From Tritrichomonas musculus (taxonomy: Eukaryota > Parabasalia > Tritrichomonadida > Tritrichomonadidae): a stretch of DNA of 64,000 nucleotides. The stretch spans positions 1,550,001-1,614,000 of the forward strand of contig JAPFFF010000002.1 of NCBI GenBank assembly GCA_039105265.1, read 5' to 3'. Shown one piece after another: positions 36,936-47,590 of the stretch (position 1 is its first letter; the number at the start of each line of letters is the position of its first letter). Under the pieces are notes generated by a model. The model saw only the letters and a list, made by a program, of their open reading frames with translations, was not told the DNA's origin and ran no database searches. Position numbers and translations under genes: made by a program.

Positions 36936-39900
36936 ATGTCCTTGACACTATATTCTGCAAAGAGCAAAGAAGCAAAAAAACTTAAAGCAAATGGATTTGA
37001 AATAAGTGCTGGAGAAGATGAAAAAATAAATATCATCCAAGAAGATAAGCCCGATGAATACCCAAAATTTAATTGTCTATACAATAAAGCTGAAGTTGAT
37101 GCCAGAGTGGTAAATGACTATATTGAAAATGGAGGTAGTCTTAAAGGATTTGGGGATGTTCCCATAACTGAAAAATCTACACAAATACTTGAATACAAAG
37201 CATTAGCAAGAACGAATTCATTTGTTGAATCCAACAGAGAACTTATCAGAGATGAATATTGTGTTAATACATTTAATGATATTATCGAAGGGGAATCTAA
37301 GACTTGTGAAGCAATCCATGATATGTATAGCGAATTGATGTGCGCAGCAGATGGATACGAACAAGTAGTATTGGAAGAAGACAAGGGGAAATGTGAAGTA
37401 GTTAAATATGTTCAAACTCCTACTGCTCCACCAGAGCCTAAGCCAACTGAACCTTTCCTCCAATACAAGACATATCATAATTTAGCTGATATGTTGATGA
37501 ATATTATGAAGAATGAAAAAAAGAATCAAAACACAACGAGAATATTATATGAGGTATTTAATGAAGCAAACTGGATAAAATTCATAAATGGAACAAAGCA
37601 ATATCATTACAATCTTCAAGACAATACTCTTAAGACAATAGGATATAAATATAAAAATAGCGATGAAGAAGTTAAAGCAGACCAGCTAGTGGAGGTAGGA
37701 AGCCCGGGTGAATTTATTGATATATACATGCAAAATCAAAAAGATAATTACGCAAATATTAAACTATTTATGGGTGCTTTCCTAGCACAATATTTGGTTG
37801 AAGTAATGATAAAGAAAGGCATCAACTACATAAAAACAAGAAAGGATGCGGATAGTTTACGAATCACTATTATTGAAGATGACGGTACATCTGAAAACAT
37901 CGCCCTTGGAGAATATTTAAATAATGTGTATGCAAGCTTAAACCATTTAACTCAAGCTCATAATGATTTGCATGATTATGTCCTCAAAATTAAATCCTGT
38001 ACATGTAATCAAGGTGGAAATGTGGATGTAAATGATGACATATTTGTTGAATTATTTTCTGATTTATATGATAGAGTTGATGGAGTCGAAGGCCATCTTC
38101 AAGAGCATGATATTAGTCGTTTGCATTTTGATAATCAGGTCCAGCTGGCTCAATCCCAGGTAGTCGACTTTTCGATTTACAATAATGATGACGGTATAAA
38201 TGATTTGGTAAATCAATATCAAAATCAAAATCAGCATATAGATTCCAATATACAGCATACCAATTTCATGAATGATAGGTCTTTTAATATTGATCATGAT
38301 GAAAGATATTATTGGTCAGCCCTCTTTCATAGATGGGTTTTATTAACTGAAAGTGGGTATTCATTTGATGATTTTCCATCAGGCTGGAGAACAAATAGAA
38401 GCTTTGATGCGCCTCCTTCATTTATATTTGATGTGGACAGACAAAACTGGATTCAGATTATGATTACTGATTTTGATAATAAATGTCAAGGTTGGAGGAA
38501 TAATGAAGATAGAATGAGTGTGGCTGTTTATACAGCCTTTATGGCAAACAATACAAAACAGAAAGAAGGAGATATAGTATGGGATGAAAATGAAAATGAA
38601 TGGATATACTGCAATAGTGCTGTTAGCCCTTTGAGTATTGACATCGGCACACCACCAAAACAGCCCGATGGGTCTATTTCAATTCCAGGGTCAGACCTTG
38701 AATCGTTCAAGAAAGCATTAGAAGTATATGGAAACAAATATATCGAACCACCAAAGAATTATCAATTTAATAGAGAAAAACCAATATATGGAGATGTTAA
38801 TATCAAAGCAAATTTAAATGTTAATGGATTAATAAATGGAGTAGATATATCAAATTTATCATCGGGAGGGGATATTACCACATCTAATTTTACTTATCAA
38901 TCTGGCTTTCCCAAATATATTCTCACCAATAATTTGCTCAGCACAGATACTTTTAGATTATTTGATAGAGACTTTAAGATGATGGTGATAGGTGGTACAG
39001 AAGAAATACAAGAACAAATAAAAGATACTCAGGGAAGGATAAATATATTTAAAATAATTCTTCGAAACAATATTATCATGAATGCTAATGGAAAAATAAT
39101 TAAAGAGTTCTATATCTATGCAGAAGATGGAAAAATATATAATCCAATCCTCATACACAATACCGAGCATGATGAAACCCGGCTTAGTTATTTCCATGAA
39201 ACAACAACAAATAAATTATATATTGCTCATGATGAAGGGGTTAGAATTGATTCTTATGATTTATATCTCAAGGGAGAGCTAAGTATAATGTATTTATTGC
39301 CTCAAGACTCTTTGGTAGCTGTTGAGCCAACAATAAAGTGTGATACAATAGAGGCTAAGAATGCTCTTAAATTACATAATTCTGATATTATTTATTTATA
39401 TAAACCAACAAAAATTACTGACGCTACAATAGGAGATAAAGAATATTATAAAATGATATATGAAATCCCAGATGATTACCATCTCATCGAAGGCTTCAAA
39501 TTCAAATTCAAGGAGTATTGCTTCGGTAATTCATGGGAATTAGAATGGAAGGAAGATAAATGGACAGGCAATAATTTGAGTGGAAGATTAGGAGGGAGTG
39601 TCATTAACAAATTAAATAAAAGGAACACAGGGTATTATCATAATGATAATAGAACACATTTATGCTATGCAATGATGAAAAATGATGATATACACAACGA
39701 AATAATACCGAGAGGAGAGAAGGGTATATTGTATAGCTTATATGCACTCGCTAGTAAAGAAGGAAAATTAGAAACCAAATTATTGTTAAACAATGATGAA
39801 ATTATAAATGGGGATGAAAATCATATTAGTTGTTGGGTGTTTGAGATGGGAGGACATAATAAAGAGACATATGAAGGCTATGATTTGGTAGGTGTTGAGT

Positions 39901-41069
39901 GTAGATTATTTAATTATGAGGCTAATATAATTAAATTTAATGAATTAATTCCTAAAATCTCCAGAGTATATTTAGATATTTATTTGCCAAAATCATCTAC
40001 TCCTACCCGACTAACATTCAAAATATTACCACAAATACTTCATGTCTATGGACAGCTGAATGGAAATGTTGATTTGATAGGAGATTTGGACACAATAGAT
40101 AGAATAGCCTGTGATTGGACAGATAGTTTTATCAATCCTGAGGAAAGGAATATTGAAATATATTTACGAAAGAGCATGGCAGACCCCTTCGAAGAAATGA
40201 ATTGGGATGGTAAAATGAATCCCTTTGAATATATTATCAGGCAACAATTTTATGAGATATACCCCAATCCTAATGCAGCTACCACTTTGTATACAGATTA
40301 TAATATATGCTCATCCAAAATTATTACTGCCGACAATATTACTACGATGAGAAGTGATTTAAATTTGGTAAGTAATAACTTTGATGTTTTATCATATGAC
40401 TTCAATAAATTGGAGAATAAAGTTGGCCAAATGGATAGGAGATTAATAACAGTCGAAGATAAGACTGAACATTTAATTTCAGATATGAAGTCAATAAAGA
40501 TTGTTGAAGGGATTTCTTTAGCCTTCACTATAGCAGGTGGAATAGTTGGTGGAGGCTTAGCTTTATCATCGATGGGCATTACATTTGGAGGAGCAGAAGC
40601 GTCATCAGAAGTAGCAGTAGCAGCGACAACAATAACTCATGCTAGGACATCATTTTTATTGGAAGAGTCATATTTTAGCGGCGCTTCTCGGCTAAGAAAA
40701 TTTGACCCTTGGTCTAGGACAATTTCAGACACAAATAAAGTATTAGAATGGTGTGATGAAGGGTTAGATGAATTAGAAGAGATTACTTTCGAAAATGATT
40801 TTGACGATCCAGACAAGGGGGTAATGACTCTTCAGGCAACATTTAATTTATGTAATATTTTCAGAGATTCTTTGAAGCCTGTTTTCAAAATATTAGCTAA
40901 CGAAATAAAATCTGTTCAAAGCACAAAGCATCCCCTAGATGATATAGATATGACTGCTTATATTACAAAATTGGAAGTCAAAGAAATGCTGGAGCAAAAG
41001 GATTTATATATCGATTCATTGGAGAAAAGGATTGCTGCATTGGAGAAGAAGTGTGCAAATATTGAGTAG
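36936..41069 (+). CDS. Fibre-like giant protein 1
   Basis: A 1377-residue protein, the longest gene in the window. The N-terminus (MSLTLYSAKSKEAKKLKANG, YNKAEVDARVVNDYIENGG) matches the A fibre and probably anchors it to the virion. A helical third and a CTCNQGG linker follow. NIKANLNVNGLINGVDIS near residue 625 is typical of phage fibre shafts. FKIILRNNIIMNANG near 705 and QQFYEIYPNPNAATTLYTDY near 1100 are shared with the next gene. A Gly-rich hydrophobic stretch lies near 1195-1218 and the protein ends in a coiled coil (SLEKRIAALEKK). Role in host attachment is inference. Confidence 0.72.
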   Translation: MSLTLYSAKSKEAKKLKANGFEISAGEDEKINIIQEDKPDEYPKFNCLYNKAEVDARVVNDYIENGGSLKGFGDVPITEKSTQILEYKALARTNSFVESNRELIRDEYCVNTFNDIIEGESKTCEAIHDMYSELMCAADGYEQVVLEEDKGKCEVVKYVQTPTAPPEPKPTEPFLQYKTYHNLADMLMNIMKNEKKNQNTTRILYEVFNEANWIKFINGTKQYHYNLQDNTLKTIGYKYKNSDEEVKADQLVEVGSPGEFIDIYMQNQKDNYANIKLFMGAFLAQYLVEVMIKKGINYIKTRKDADSLRITIIEDDGTSENIALGEYLNNVYASLNHLTQAHNDLHDYVLKIKSCTCNQGGNVDVNDDIFVELFSDLYDRVDGVEGHLQEHDISRLHFDNQVQLAQSQVVDFSIYNNDDGINDLVNQYQNQNQHIDSNIQHTNFMNDRSFNIDHDERYYWSALFHRWVLLTESGYSFDDFPSGWRTNRSFDAPPSFIFDVDRQNWIQIMITDFDNKCQGWRNNEDRMSVAVYTAFMANNTKQKEGDIVWDENENEWIYCNSAVSPLSIDIGTPPKQPDGSISIPGSDLESFKKALEVYGNKYIEPPKNYQFNREKPIYGDVNIKANLNVNGLINGVDISNLSSGGDITTSNFTYQSGFPKYILTNNLLSTDTFRLFDRDFKMMVIGGTEEIQEQIKDTQGRINIFKIILRNNIIMNANGKIIKEFYIYAEDGKIYNPILIHNTEHDETRLSYFHETTTNKLYIAHDEGVRIDSYDLYLKGELSIMYLLPQDSLVAVEPTIKCDTIEAKNALKLHNSDIIYLYKPTKITDATIGDKEYYKMIYEIPDDYHLIEGFKFKFKEYCFGNSWELEWKEDKWTGNNLSGRLGGSVINKLNKRNTGYYHNDNRTHLCYAMMKNDDIHNEIIPRGEKGILYSLYALASKEGKLETKLLLNNDEIINGDENHISCWVFEMGGHNKETYEGYDLVGVECRLFNYEANIIKFNELIPKISRVYLDIYLPKSSTPTRLTFKILPQILHVYGQLNGNVDLIGDLDTIDRIACDWTDSFINPEERNIEIYLRKSMADPFEEMNWDGKMNPFEYIIRQQFYEIYPNPNAATTLYTDYNICSSKIITADNITTMRSDLNLVSNNFDVLSYDFNKLENKVGQMDRRLITVEDKTEHLISDMKSIKIVEGISLAFTIAGGIVGGGLALSSMGITFGGAEASSEVAVAATTITHARTSFLLEESYFSGASRLRKFDPWSRTISDTNKVLEWCDEGLDELEEITFENDFDDPDKGVMTLQATFNLCNIFRDSLKPVFKILANEIKSVQSTKHPLDDIDMTAYITKLEVKEMLEQKDLYIDSLEKRIAALEKKCANIE

Positions 41070-41097
41070 AATAGGGAAATATTTTTTTGGGTTTGAA

Positions 41098-44000
41098 ATG
41101 GCAGCAACAACAACAAAATTCATCGGAGATATACAATTCAAGGTAGGAGACAGCACTCGTAAAGCAAGCCAGTTATTAACCCTAAGTGATTTAGATGGAT
41201 ATGTTCAGACAGGCCATTTATTCAATGAAGTAGATGGCATACCAGAATTTAATATCAAAAATAATAATATACAATACGAGTCATTTGAGTCATCAACAAC
41301 CCAATATCATATTCTTAAATTTGTTAATATACCTGAGGATTTCATGAATAAAGTGAAGGAAATAACAGCCCAAACAAATCTTTTCAAAGTTGTTTTGAGA
41401 AAAAATATTATATACGATACGAATGGAAATTTAGTGAAGGAATTCTTTATTTATGCCAAGGATGGAAAGGTTTATTGCCCTCTCATTACCAAAAGCAGTA
41501 ATGGCTGTTCTATAAATAACAGCACCATATTTGAATACATCAACATAGCTTTCGATTCTAGCCTCGATTTTAATCCCTATTCCCTTTGGTTGAATGGTGA
41601 GTTGAGTATAATGAATGAATATCTTACTGATAGTTTACAAACAGAAAAAGCAATAAAATGTTCAATTATCAAGGCTGATAATGCTTTGAAGCTTCATAAA
41701 AGTGATGTATTGTATCTCTATAAACCCACACTAACTAGTGAAGTCCAAATAGATGATAAAATGTATTGGCTACTGCAATGGAATATAGACGATAATTACA
41801 ATATACCTAGCGGCTTGGAATTTAAGTTTAGTGAATATTGTTTTGGTAATAAATGGGTTTTAAGCTGGGATGGAACTAAGTGGGTAGGAGATAATATACA
41901 AGGAAACATAAACGGAAATATAAAAAATGCATTAAATAAAGAGAATGAACATGGAGAGGATGGAACATATATTAGAATCAAGAGAAGTGAAAGAAATAAA
42001 ATGTTGATTAAAAAGCCTGATAACTATTCTATTGATAATCTCCTACATTATATGATACATGGAGGGAAATGTAAATTGGACTGTAAATTGAAACTAAAGA
42101 CGGGTGAGATAGAAAGTTTTTCAAAATATGGATTGGGCTATCAAACAAGTAATGGAGGAATAAATGTTGATGGATATGATATTGAAGCTATAAGATGCTA
42201 TAAAGCAAACGGTACAGGGAGCGAATTAGATATTTCTAAAGTGGAAGAATTTTTACTTGATATCACTTTGGACGGCACCATCAAGGCAAACAGATTTTCT
42301 ATGAGGCCTACTGGAAAAATATATGACCCAAAGAGTGATAAGAAATGGTATTTCATCACTGGTATATTAGATTCGTGTGAAAAAGTAGAATATTGTTATG
42401 CTTCATCTACCCCTAATGACTCACGAAATATTAAAATCTATTTATTCAAAGAATATGTTGACCCGATAGATGAGGTCAATTGGGACCCTACAACAAACCC
42501 CTTCGAATATATTATCAAACAACAATTTTATGAGATATATCCCAATCCTAATGCTGCAACAACATTATATACAGACTATAACATTACCTCGTCCAAAATT
42601 ATTACTGCCGACAATATTACTACAATGAGAAGTGATTTAAATATGGTAAGCAATAATGTTGATGTGATAAGTTATGACGTCCAGGAAATGAGCACGACAA
42701 TGGAAAGCCTCAAAGGAAGAGTATCAAGAGCAGAAACAATAACTCAGCATCTAGAAGAAGATGTTGATAAGTTAAGAATTGTGTCATGGACAGCTTTAGC
42801 TTTTGGAGTAGCTGGAACGGCAGGTTCTATGGGCTCTATAGACATGCAGCTTTTTCCCGAGGGAATCAGCTTTCCAACCATAAATGGAGGTGGATTTTTG
42901 AAGAGAATCTTCTCTAACAAATCAACGAAAGGGATGAGTGATTTGTTGCGGTCATCTATTAATTTTATGTCTGGGACCATCGCTAGGTCTATCACAAAAG
43001 ATATTACTCCAATAATTATGTGGTGTGAAGAAGAATATAAACCATTAGATGATTTAAAATTTGAAGATGAAAATGATAACCCTGACAGTGGAGCCTTAAC
43101 TTTAAGTGGGGCAATGGATATTGGTAATATATTTAGAGATTCTTTGAAGCCTGCATTTAAATTACTTGCCGAAAAAGTAAATGAACTAGAAGCTGAATTT
43201 GATAATTTCCCTACTGTTGATGAAGTAAATGAGGCGTTGGAGAAAGTAAAGAGTGAGATTCCTGCCGCCGTAGATTTATCAAAATATCGAGAAAAAAATG
43301 ATTTGATATATAAAGATGCTGTCGATGTGCCTTTTGAAAATGTACAAGATAGCTCAGGAACGTGGGAAGTCAAAATAAAATTGACTATGGGAACTCGGCT
43401 TGTTGGAACAATATCAAATAACGATGGCTTTGTAAAAGAGTTTGATTATTTGTTTGATTATAATGGTGTTATCACTGAAGATGGAGATGTTAATGTCGAT
43501 TTTGAAATTGACGGAACAACTTATTACTTAACTTATTATAAAAGTAATAGTAATGGTCTGTGCTTTTATATCGATAACGGGGCAGACTATTTTGATACCA
43601 AATTAATATTAGCGGAAAAAATATTGAAGCAAGACCAAATAGCTTTGACAACAGAGTTGGCCCTTGCTATTGAGCAAGTGAAAAGTGAGATTCCTGAACC
43701 TGTTGATTTGACCAATTATGCTTTGAAAAGTGAAAATGAAGAATTGAAGACAAGGATAGAAAACTTAGAGACAAGATTAGCTGCGTTAGAGAATAAATTA
43801 ACACGAATTAACTATACATTCAACATACCAAATAGTACTAGCATTCGTTATCAATTTGACCAACAACTTGATGTATATGAAGCTATGCTCTATTTGACAT
43901 ATCATGAAAACAAAAATAATGTTGCTAGTGATAAAGAAATCAAAATCAATATATCATTCAATGTTAATAATACTCCTAAGTATGAATATCAATGCGAACC

Positions 44001-44160
44001 AAATAAGATATGGATAAACAATATTGAATTTCCATTAAATAGTAGCAATTTTATTGTCAATGCAACAGCTAATTTTATATTGATAAATACAACATTCTTT
44101 ACATCAAATGGTATCTTAACTGAAGATAACACTAAAAATGAAATACATTCATTACTATAA
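41098..44160 (+). CDS. Fibre-like giant protein 2
   Basis: About 1020 residues from MAATTTKFIGDIQF. The ATG at 41098 follows TTTTTTTGGGTTTGAA, the usual start context in B. It lacks the N-terminal third of fibre 1 but shares its two middle modules (FKVVLRKNIIYDTNG near 96; QQFYEIYPNPNAATTLYTDY near 475) and the hydrophobic Gly-rich stretch. It then has two SEIP-containing repeats, a KTRIENLETRLAALENK coiled coil near 880-900, and a beta-rich C-terminal tip of about 120 residues. It looks like a tandem duplicate of fibre 1 with a different tip. The stop codon is at the inner edge of the right TIR. Confidence 0.7.
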   Translation: MAATTTKFIGDIQFKVGDSTRKASQLLTLSDLDGYVQTGHLFNEVDGIPEFNIKNNNIQYESFESSTTQYHILKFVNIPEDFMNKVKEITAQTNLFKVVLRKNIIYDTNGNLVKEFFIYAKDGKVYCPLITKSSNGCSINNSTIFEYINIAFDSSLDFNPYSLWLNGELSIMNEYLTDSLQTEKAIKCSIIKADNALKLHKSDVLYLYKPTLTSEVQIDDKMYWLLQWNIDDNYNIPSGLEFKFSEYCFGNKWVLSWDGTKWVGDNIQGNINGNIKNALNKENEHGEDGTYIRIKRSERNKMLIKKPDNYSIDNLLHYMIHGGKCKLDCKLKLKTGEIESFSKYGLGYQTSNGGINVDGYDIEAIRCYKANGTGSELDISKVEEFLLDITLDGTIKANRFSMRPTGKIYDPKSDKKWYFITGILDSCEKVEYCYASSTPNDSRNIKIYLFKEYVDPIDEVNWDPTTNPFEYIIKQQFYEIYPNPNAATTLYTDYNITSSKIITADNITTMRSDLNMVSNNVDVISYDVQEMSTTMESLKGRVSRAETITQHLEEDVDKLRIVSWTALAFGVAGTAGSMGSIDMQLFPEGISFPTINGGGFLKRIFSNKSTKGMSDLLRSSINFMSGTIARSITKDITPIIMWCEEEYKPLDDLKFEDENDNPDSGALTLSGAMDIGNIFRDSLKPAFKLLAEKVNELEAEFDNFPTVDEVNEALEKVKSEIPAAVDLSKYREKNDLIYKDAVDVPFENVQDSSGTWEVKIKLTMGTRLVGTISNNDGFVKEFDYLFDYNGVITEDGDVNVDFEIDGTTYYLTYYKSNSNGLCFYIDNGADYFDTKLILAEKILKQDQIALTTELALAIEQVKSEIPEPVDLTNYALKSENEELKTRIENLETRLAALENKLTRINYTFNIPNSTSIRYQFDQQLDVYEAMLYLTYHENKNNVASDKEIKINISFNVNNTPKYEYQCEPNKIWINNIEFPLNSSNFIVNATANFILINTTFFTSNGILTEDNTKNEIHSLL

Positions 44161-44308
44161 AGTAAGCATATTCTATAGCTATCGGTGTTTGTTCTTCAGC
44201 TGGATTGAGCGTCGGGTACATTTCAATCATTATAAAACAACTTCTTGATTCGAAGGGATTATCTTAACAAAAAATGGTTGGGATTTCTTGACAAAAAAAT
44301 GCTTAGAT

Positions 44309-44611
44309 TCACTTAAATATTTGATGGTTCTCATCAAATAATCTATATCTTGGAGCGTCCTTTTCCTTCAACAAATCGTAATCACCACTATATTGCAACA
44401 AAGCTGCTCGTCTAAATTTTGCATATCTAAAGCCGCTAAACTTGTTTCTTTCATCTAATACTTCCAAAATGACGTATCCTTTGCTATCGCACGTCCTAAC
44501 ATTTTTTTGTGCATCATAGATTTGTTGCGTCTGTCTTGATGTATAATAGGGGTTGCGTAAAGTGTAGCCTTTATATTCTGTCATCATTTTTAAATCACTC
44601 GAGGCGTCCAT
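44309..44611 (-). CDS. TIR-encoded 100-residue protein, right copy
   Basis: Near-identical to 20704-21006, differing at three residues. It begins MDASSDLKMM and ends ENHQIFK and is also preceded by TATCACGACGACAAATG. Keeping an open frame in both ends may reflect a real product or simply the youth of the repeats. Family unknown. Confidence 0.6.
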   Translation of the reverse strand: MDASSDLKMMTEYKGYTLRNPYYTSRQTQQIYDAQKNVRTCDSKGYVILEVLDERNKFSGFRYAKFRRAALLQYSGDYDLLKEKDAPRYRLFDENHQIFK

Positions 44612-44830
44612 TTGTCGTCGTGATAAAAAATGGTTGGGATTTCTTGACGGGACGTTAAGAAATCACGCCATTTATATATACTACTTTTAGTAGTGATTTT
44701 TTGAACTTTTTAATTTTCAGTTTTTTTGATTTTTCAGTTTTTTGATTTTTTCAGTTTTTTTGAATTTTTTTAATTTTCATTTATAGGGGGGGAGGAAGGG
44801 GTATACAATTAATATATCTATTTTAAAAAT

Positions 44831-44928
44831 GGGGTCCGGGGCGGGAGCCCTGGAGTAGCGCGAGCGGAGCCTTGGCGGAGCGAAGCGGTATAGGTCTCCG
44901 GGGAGCGAAAGCGTACCGGAGCCTATAC
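44831..44928. other. GC-rich hairpin island in right TIR
   Basis: Inverted copy of the island at 20389-20486, with the same CCGGAG stem and GGAGCGAAAGCG loop region. Confidence 0.8.
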
Positions 44929-44934
44929 TTTACT

Positions 44935-45985
44935 ACTTCTTCTTCTTCATCATCATCGTCTTCTTCTTCTTCTCCATCATTATTGTCTTCATCATCATCA
45001 TCGTCTTCATCATCATCATCGTCTTCTTCTTCATCATCTCCATCATAATCGTCTTCTTCTTCTTCTCCATCATTATTGTCTTCATCATCATCATCGTCTT
45101 CTTCTTCTTCTTCATCTCCATCATCATCGTCTTCTTCTTCTCCATCATTATTGTCTTCATCATCATCTCCATCATCATCGTCTTCTTCTTTTTCTCCATC
45201 ATTATTGTCTTCATCATCATCTCCATCATCTTCTTCTTCTTTTTCTCCACCATCTTTTTCTTCTTCTTCTTCTCCACCATCTTCTCCATCATCATCTTCT
45301 TCATCATCATCTTCTTCTTCTTTTTCTCCATCATTATTGTCTTCATCATCATCTCCATCATCATCTTCTTCTTCTTCTTCTCCACCATCTTTTTCTTCTT
45401 CTTCTTCTTCACCACCTTCTCCATCATCATCGTCTTCTCCATCATCATCTTCTTCTTCTTCTTCTTCTCCACCATCTTTTTCTTCTTCTTCTTCTTCTCC
45501 ACCATCTTCTCCATCATCATCTTCTTCATCATCATCTTCTTCTTCTTTTTCTCCATCATTATTGTCTTCATCATCATCTCCATCATCATCATCTTCTTCT
45601 TCTTCCCCACCATCTTTTTCTTCTTCTTCTTCTTCACCACCTTCTCCATCATCATCGTCTTCTCCATCATCATCTTCTTCTTCTTCTTCTTCTCCACCAT
45701 CTTTTTCTTCTTCTTCTTCTCCACCATCTTTTTCTTCTTCTTCTTCTCCACCATCTTCTCCATCATCATCGTCTTCTCCATCATCATCCTCTTCATCATC
45801 ATCGTCTTCTTCTTTTTCTCCATCATTATTGTCTTCATCATCATCTCCATCATCATCTTCTTCTTCTTCTTCTCCACCATCTTTTTCTTCTTCTTCTTCT
45901 TCTCCACCATCTTCTCCATCATCATCGTCTTATTCTTCATCATCTTCTTTTTCCTCTTCGTCTCTTCAATTATCATCTTTTTTGC
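44935..45985 (-). repeat. TTC/ATC/TCC low-complexity array, right TIR
   Basis: About 1.05 kb of CTTCTTCTTC, ATCATCATC and CTCCACCATC triplets, counterpart of 15600-17560. Its internal higher-order units (about 120-260 bp, with CCATCTTTTTCTTCTTCTTC) recur three or four times. Long Ser/Pro and Lys/Met frames are by-products. Confidence 0.9.
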
Positions 45986-46883
45986 AATTGTAATCATCAT
46001 AATTAATTTATTCATAATGAGCAAATAATGAATAAAAAGCATTTTTTAAAAAATCATTTTTAATTTATACTTTTTTATTTAAATCTGTTTATTTTCTGCG
46101 TAAAATGAAAAGTTTAATTTAATAATTACATTTTTCATAAAATTAATATTATTTCCCTCATCATATTTTAGAAATATTTGATTTTTTACATAATGCGCGT
46201 TTGATAATACGTTTATATTTATGAATGATTATCGGATTTTCCTCGATGAAAAAAGAAAATAAAGAAGTGTAAGCAGTATAACATAAATATACATTTAATT
46301 CAATACATATTTAATACAAATTTAGGTATATTATCTATGAGATTTTTTGGATATCATTGATAAATATAAAAATTTTAAAACGCAATTCATAGCATTTACT
46401 GGAGTTATTGTATGTAAAATATGATGAAAAATCTTATATATAACGGAAAAGTGGATTACTTAAACATAGTAATAAAAATATCGAATATTCGAAATAAATT
46501 GATAATTATCAAATTTAAGAATTGATTGATAAGAGTATAAATGGTGAATTGAAATACGATTGTGCATTGTTTGCATACTTCTGTAGCTTTTTATTGAAAC
46601 TCTTTATCGAAATCAAATTAGATATCTTGAGTGGAAATGAAATTTTCGAATAAAATTTATGCCATTATAACTTTCATCATACAGTGATCAATATATATTT
46701 TTTGGGGATTTTTCCTCCATGAATACCTAAATTGCCTAACCAAATTTTTCAACTATTTTTTTAAATTTTTCAAAAAAATGCATAACTTTATTTTTTTTTT
46801 TGAAAAAAATGCATAATAAAAAATGTTTTCAGAAAAAAATCAACTTTTTTTTTGAAAAAGTGGGAAAAAGTGAAGATTTTCCC
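45950..46883 (-). repeat. Element B right TIR, outer unique part
   Basis: Inverted copy of 14668-15630, essentially identical. Very AT-rich and without credible genes. It ends GTGGGAAAAAGTG and then CCC, directly followed by the 10-bp direct repeat. Confidence 0.92.
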
Positions 46884-46893
46884 GTAATATCAT
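46884..46893. repeat. 10-bp target-site duplication, right copy
   Basis: GTAATATCAT, same as 14658-14667, adjoining the right end of B. Confidence 0.75.
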
Positions 46894-47509
46894 TAGGTGC
46901 TTTATTATCTAAAGACCTATGAGGAGAGTTATTATATATGTTTACCAAATCATGCATCTCCTTTGGTTGAATAAACCTATTTTCACCAATAGCATCTCTT
47001 ATAGTTCTCATAAATCTATTAATAATGCCAAGTACATTATGGTTATTCTCAGTTGTTGTTCGGTATTTTATGTTCTTCTCTCTCATGAAGTCTAATACAG
47101 TTGATGTTAAATATGCAGCATCCTCATCACTTGTTATTGAATATACATGAGGTACATCATTAACAAATTTATGAAGTGCTGCCAATACTTCCCTTGCTCC
47201 TTTACCATTCATAGGATATGCATATGCTTTTCGAGTGTTAATATTGATGAACATTAGATAATTCAACCCACCTGCCTCTTTATTGTTAATGAAGGTATCC
47301 ATTTGATAACCATCAGGGTGTTTCGATACGATAGGTATATATTGTGCTTTTGGTACTCTCTTATCATGTACTACTCTTTCATCAAAGTATTTCTTTGCTT
47401 CCTCTTCATTCAGATTCTCTTGTTTTGCCATGCTAAGGTATTTGTCCAAGGTCCTCCATTTAGCTTTGTTGTATAATTTTTCATATGGGGTTGGTTCTTC
47501 TTTACTCAT
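46884..47509 (-). pseudogene. Integrase of element A, N-terminal piece
   Basis: Starts MSKEEPTPYEKL in TAAATG context. It covers the N-terminal helical part and the RNase H-fold core (DGYQMDTFINN, LMFININTRKAYAYPM, VYSITSDEDAAYL, NNHNVLGIINRFMRT), ending at NSPHRSLDNKAPN where element B is inserted. The C-terminal piece is at 14165-14690. Same family as the B and C integrases but clearly more diverged. Confidence 0.88.
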
Positions 47510-47590
47510 TTATTTTTAAATAAACATCTTATCATATTGAAGGAATTGCATTTCGATAACAAATGAATCATTTGGAGGTAGTTTGGTTGG

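Larger units (their letters stand above)
44161..44935 (-). repeat. Element B right TIR, inner unique part (~775 bp)
   Basis: Inverted copy of 20378-21152 with few differences. Includes a duplicate of the first codons of the type 2 minor-capsid gene, the second copy of the 100-residue ORF and the GC-rich hairpin island. Confidence 0.9.
14668..46883. mobile_element. Maverick/Polinton element B (32.2 kb), inserted in element A
   Basis: Complete in the window. It is bounded by a 10-bp direct repeat; both ends start GGG and share CACTTTTTCCCAC as inverted termini. It has composite TIRs. The right TIR is about 2.7 kb, and the left is about 6.5 kb because it holds extra DNA (structure D). Genes: minor capsid candidates, integrase, ATPase, membrane-active-looking protein, major capsid protein, two HNH genes, conserved unknowns, bZIP-like protein, polymerase, an inverted-repeat-flanked gene and two fibre-like genes. 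No protease gene is visible. The main genes look whole, and the near-identical TIRs indicate a recent insertion. Confidence 0.93.

Noticed and set aside
44933-46042. A 369-residue Lys/Met-rich frame and a Ser-rich frame at 45076-45993
   Set aside because: Same triplet array in the right TIR, not a gene.
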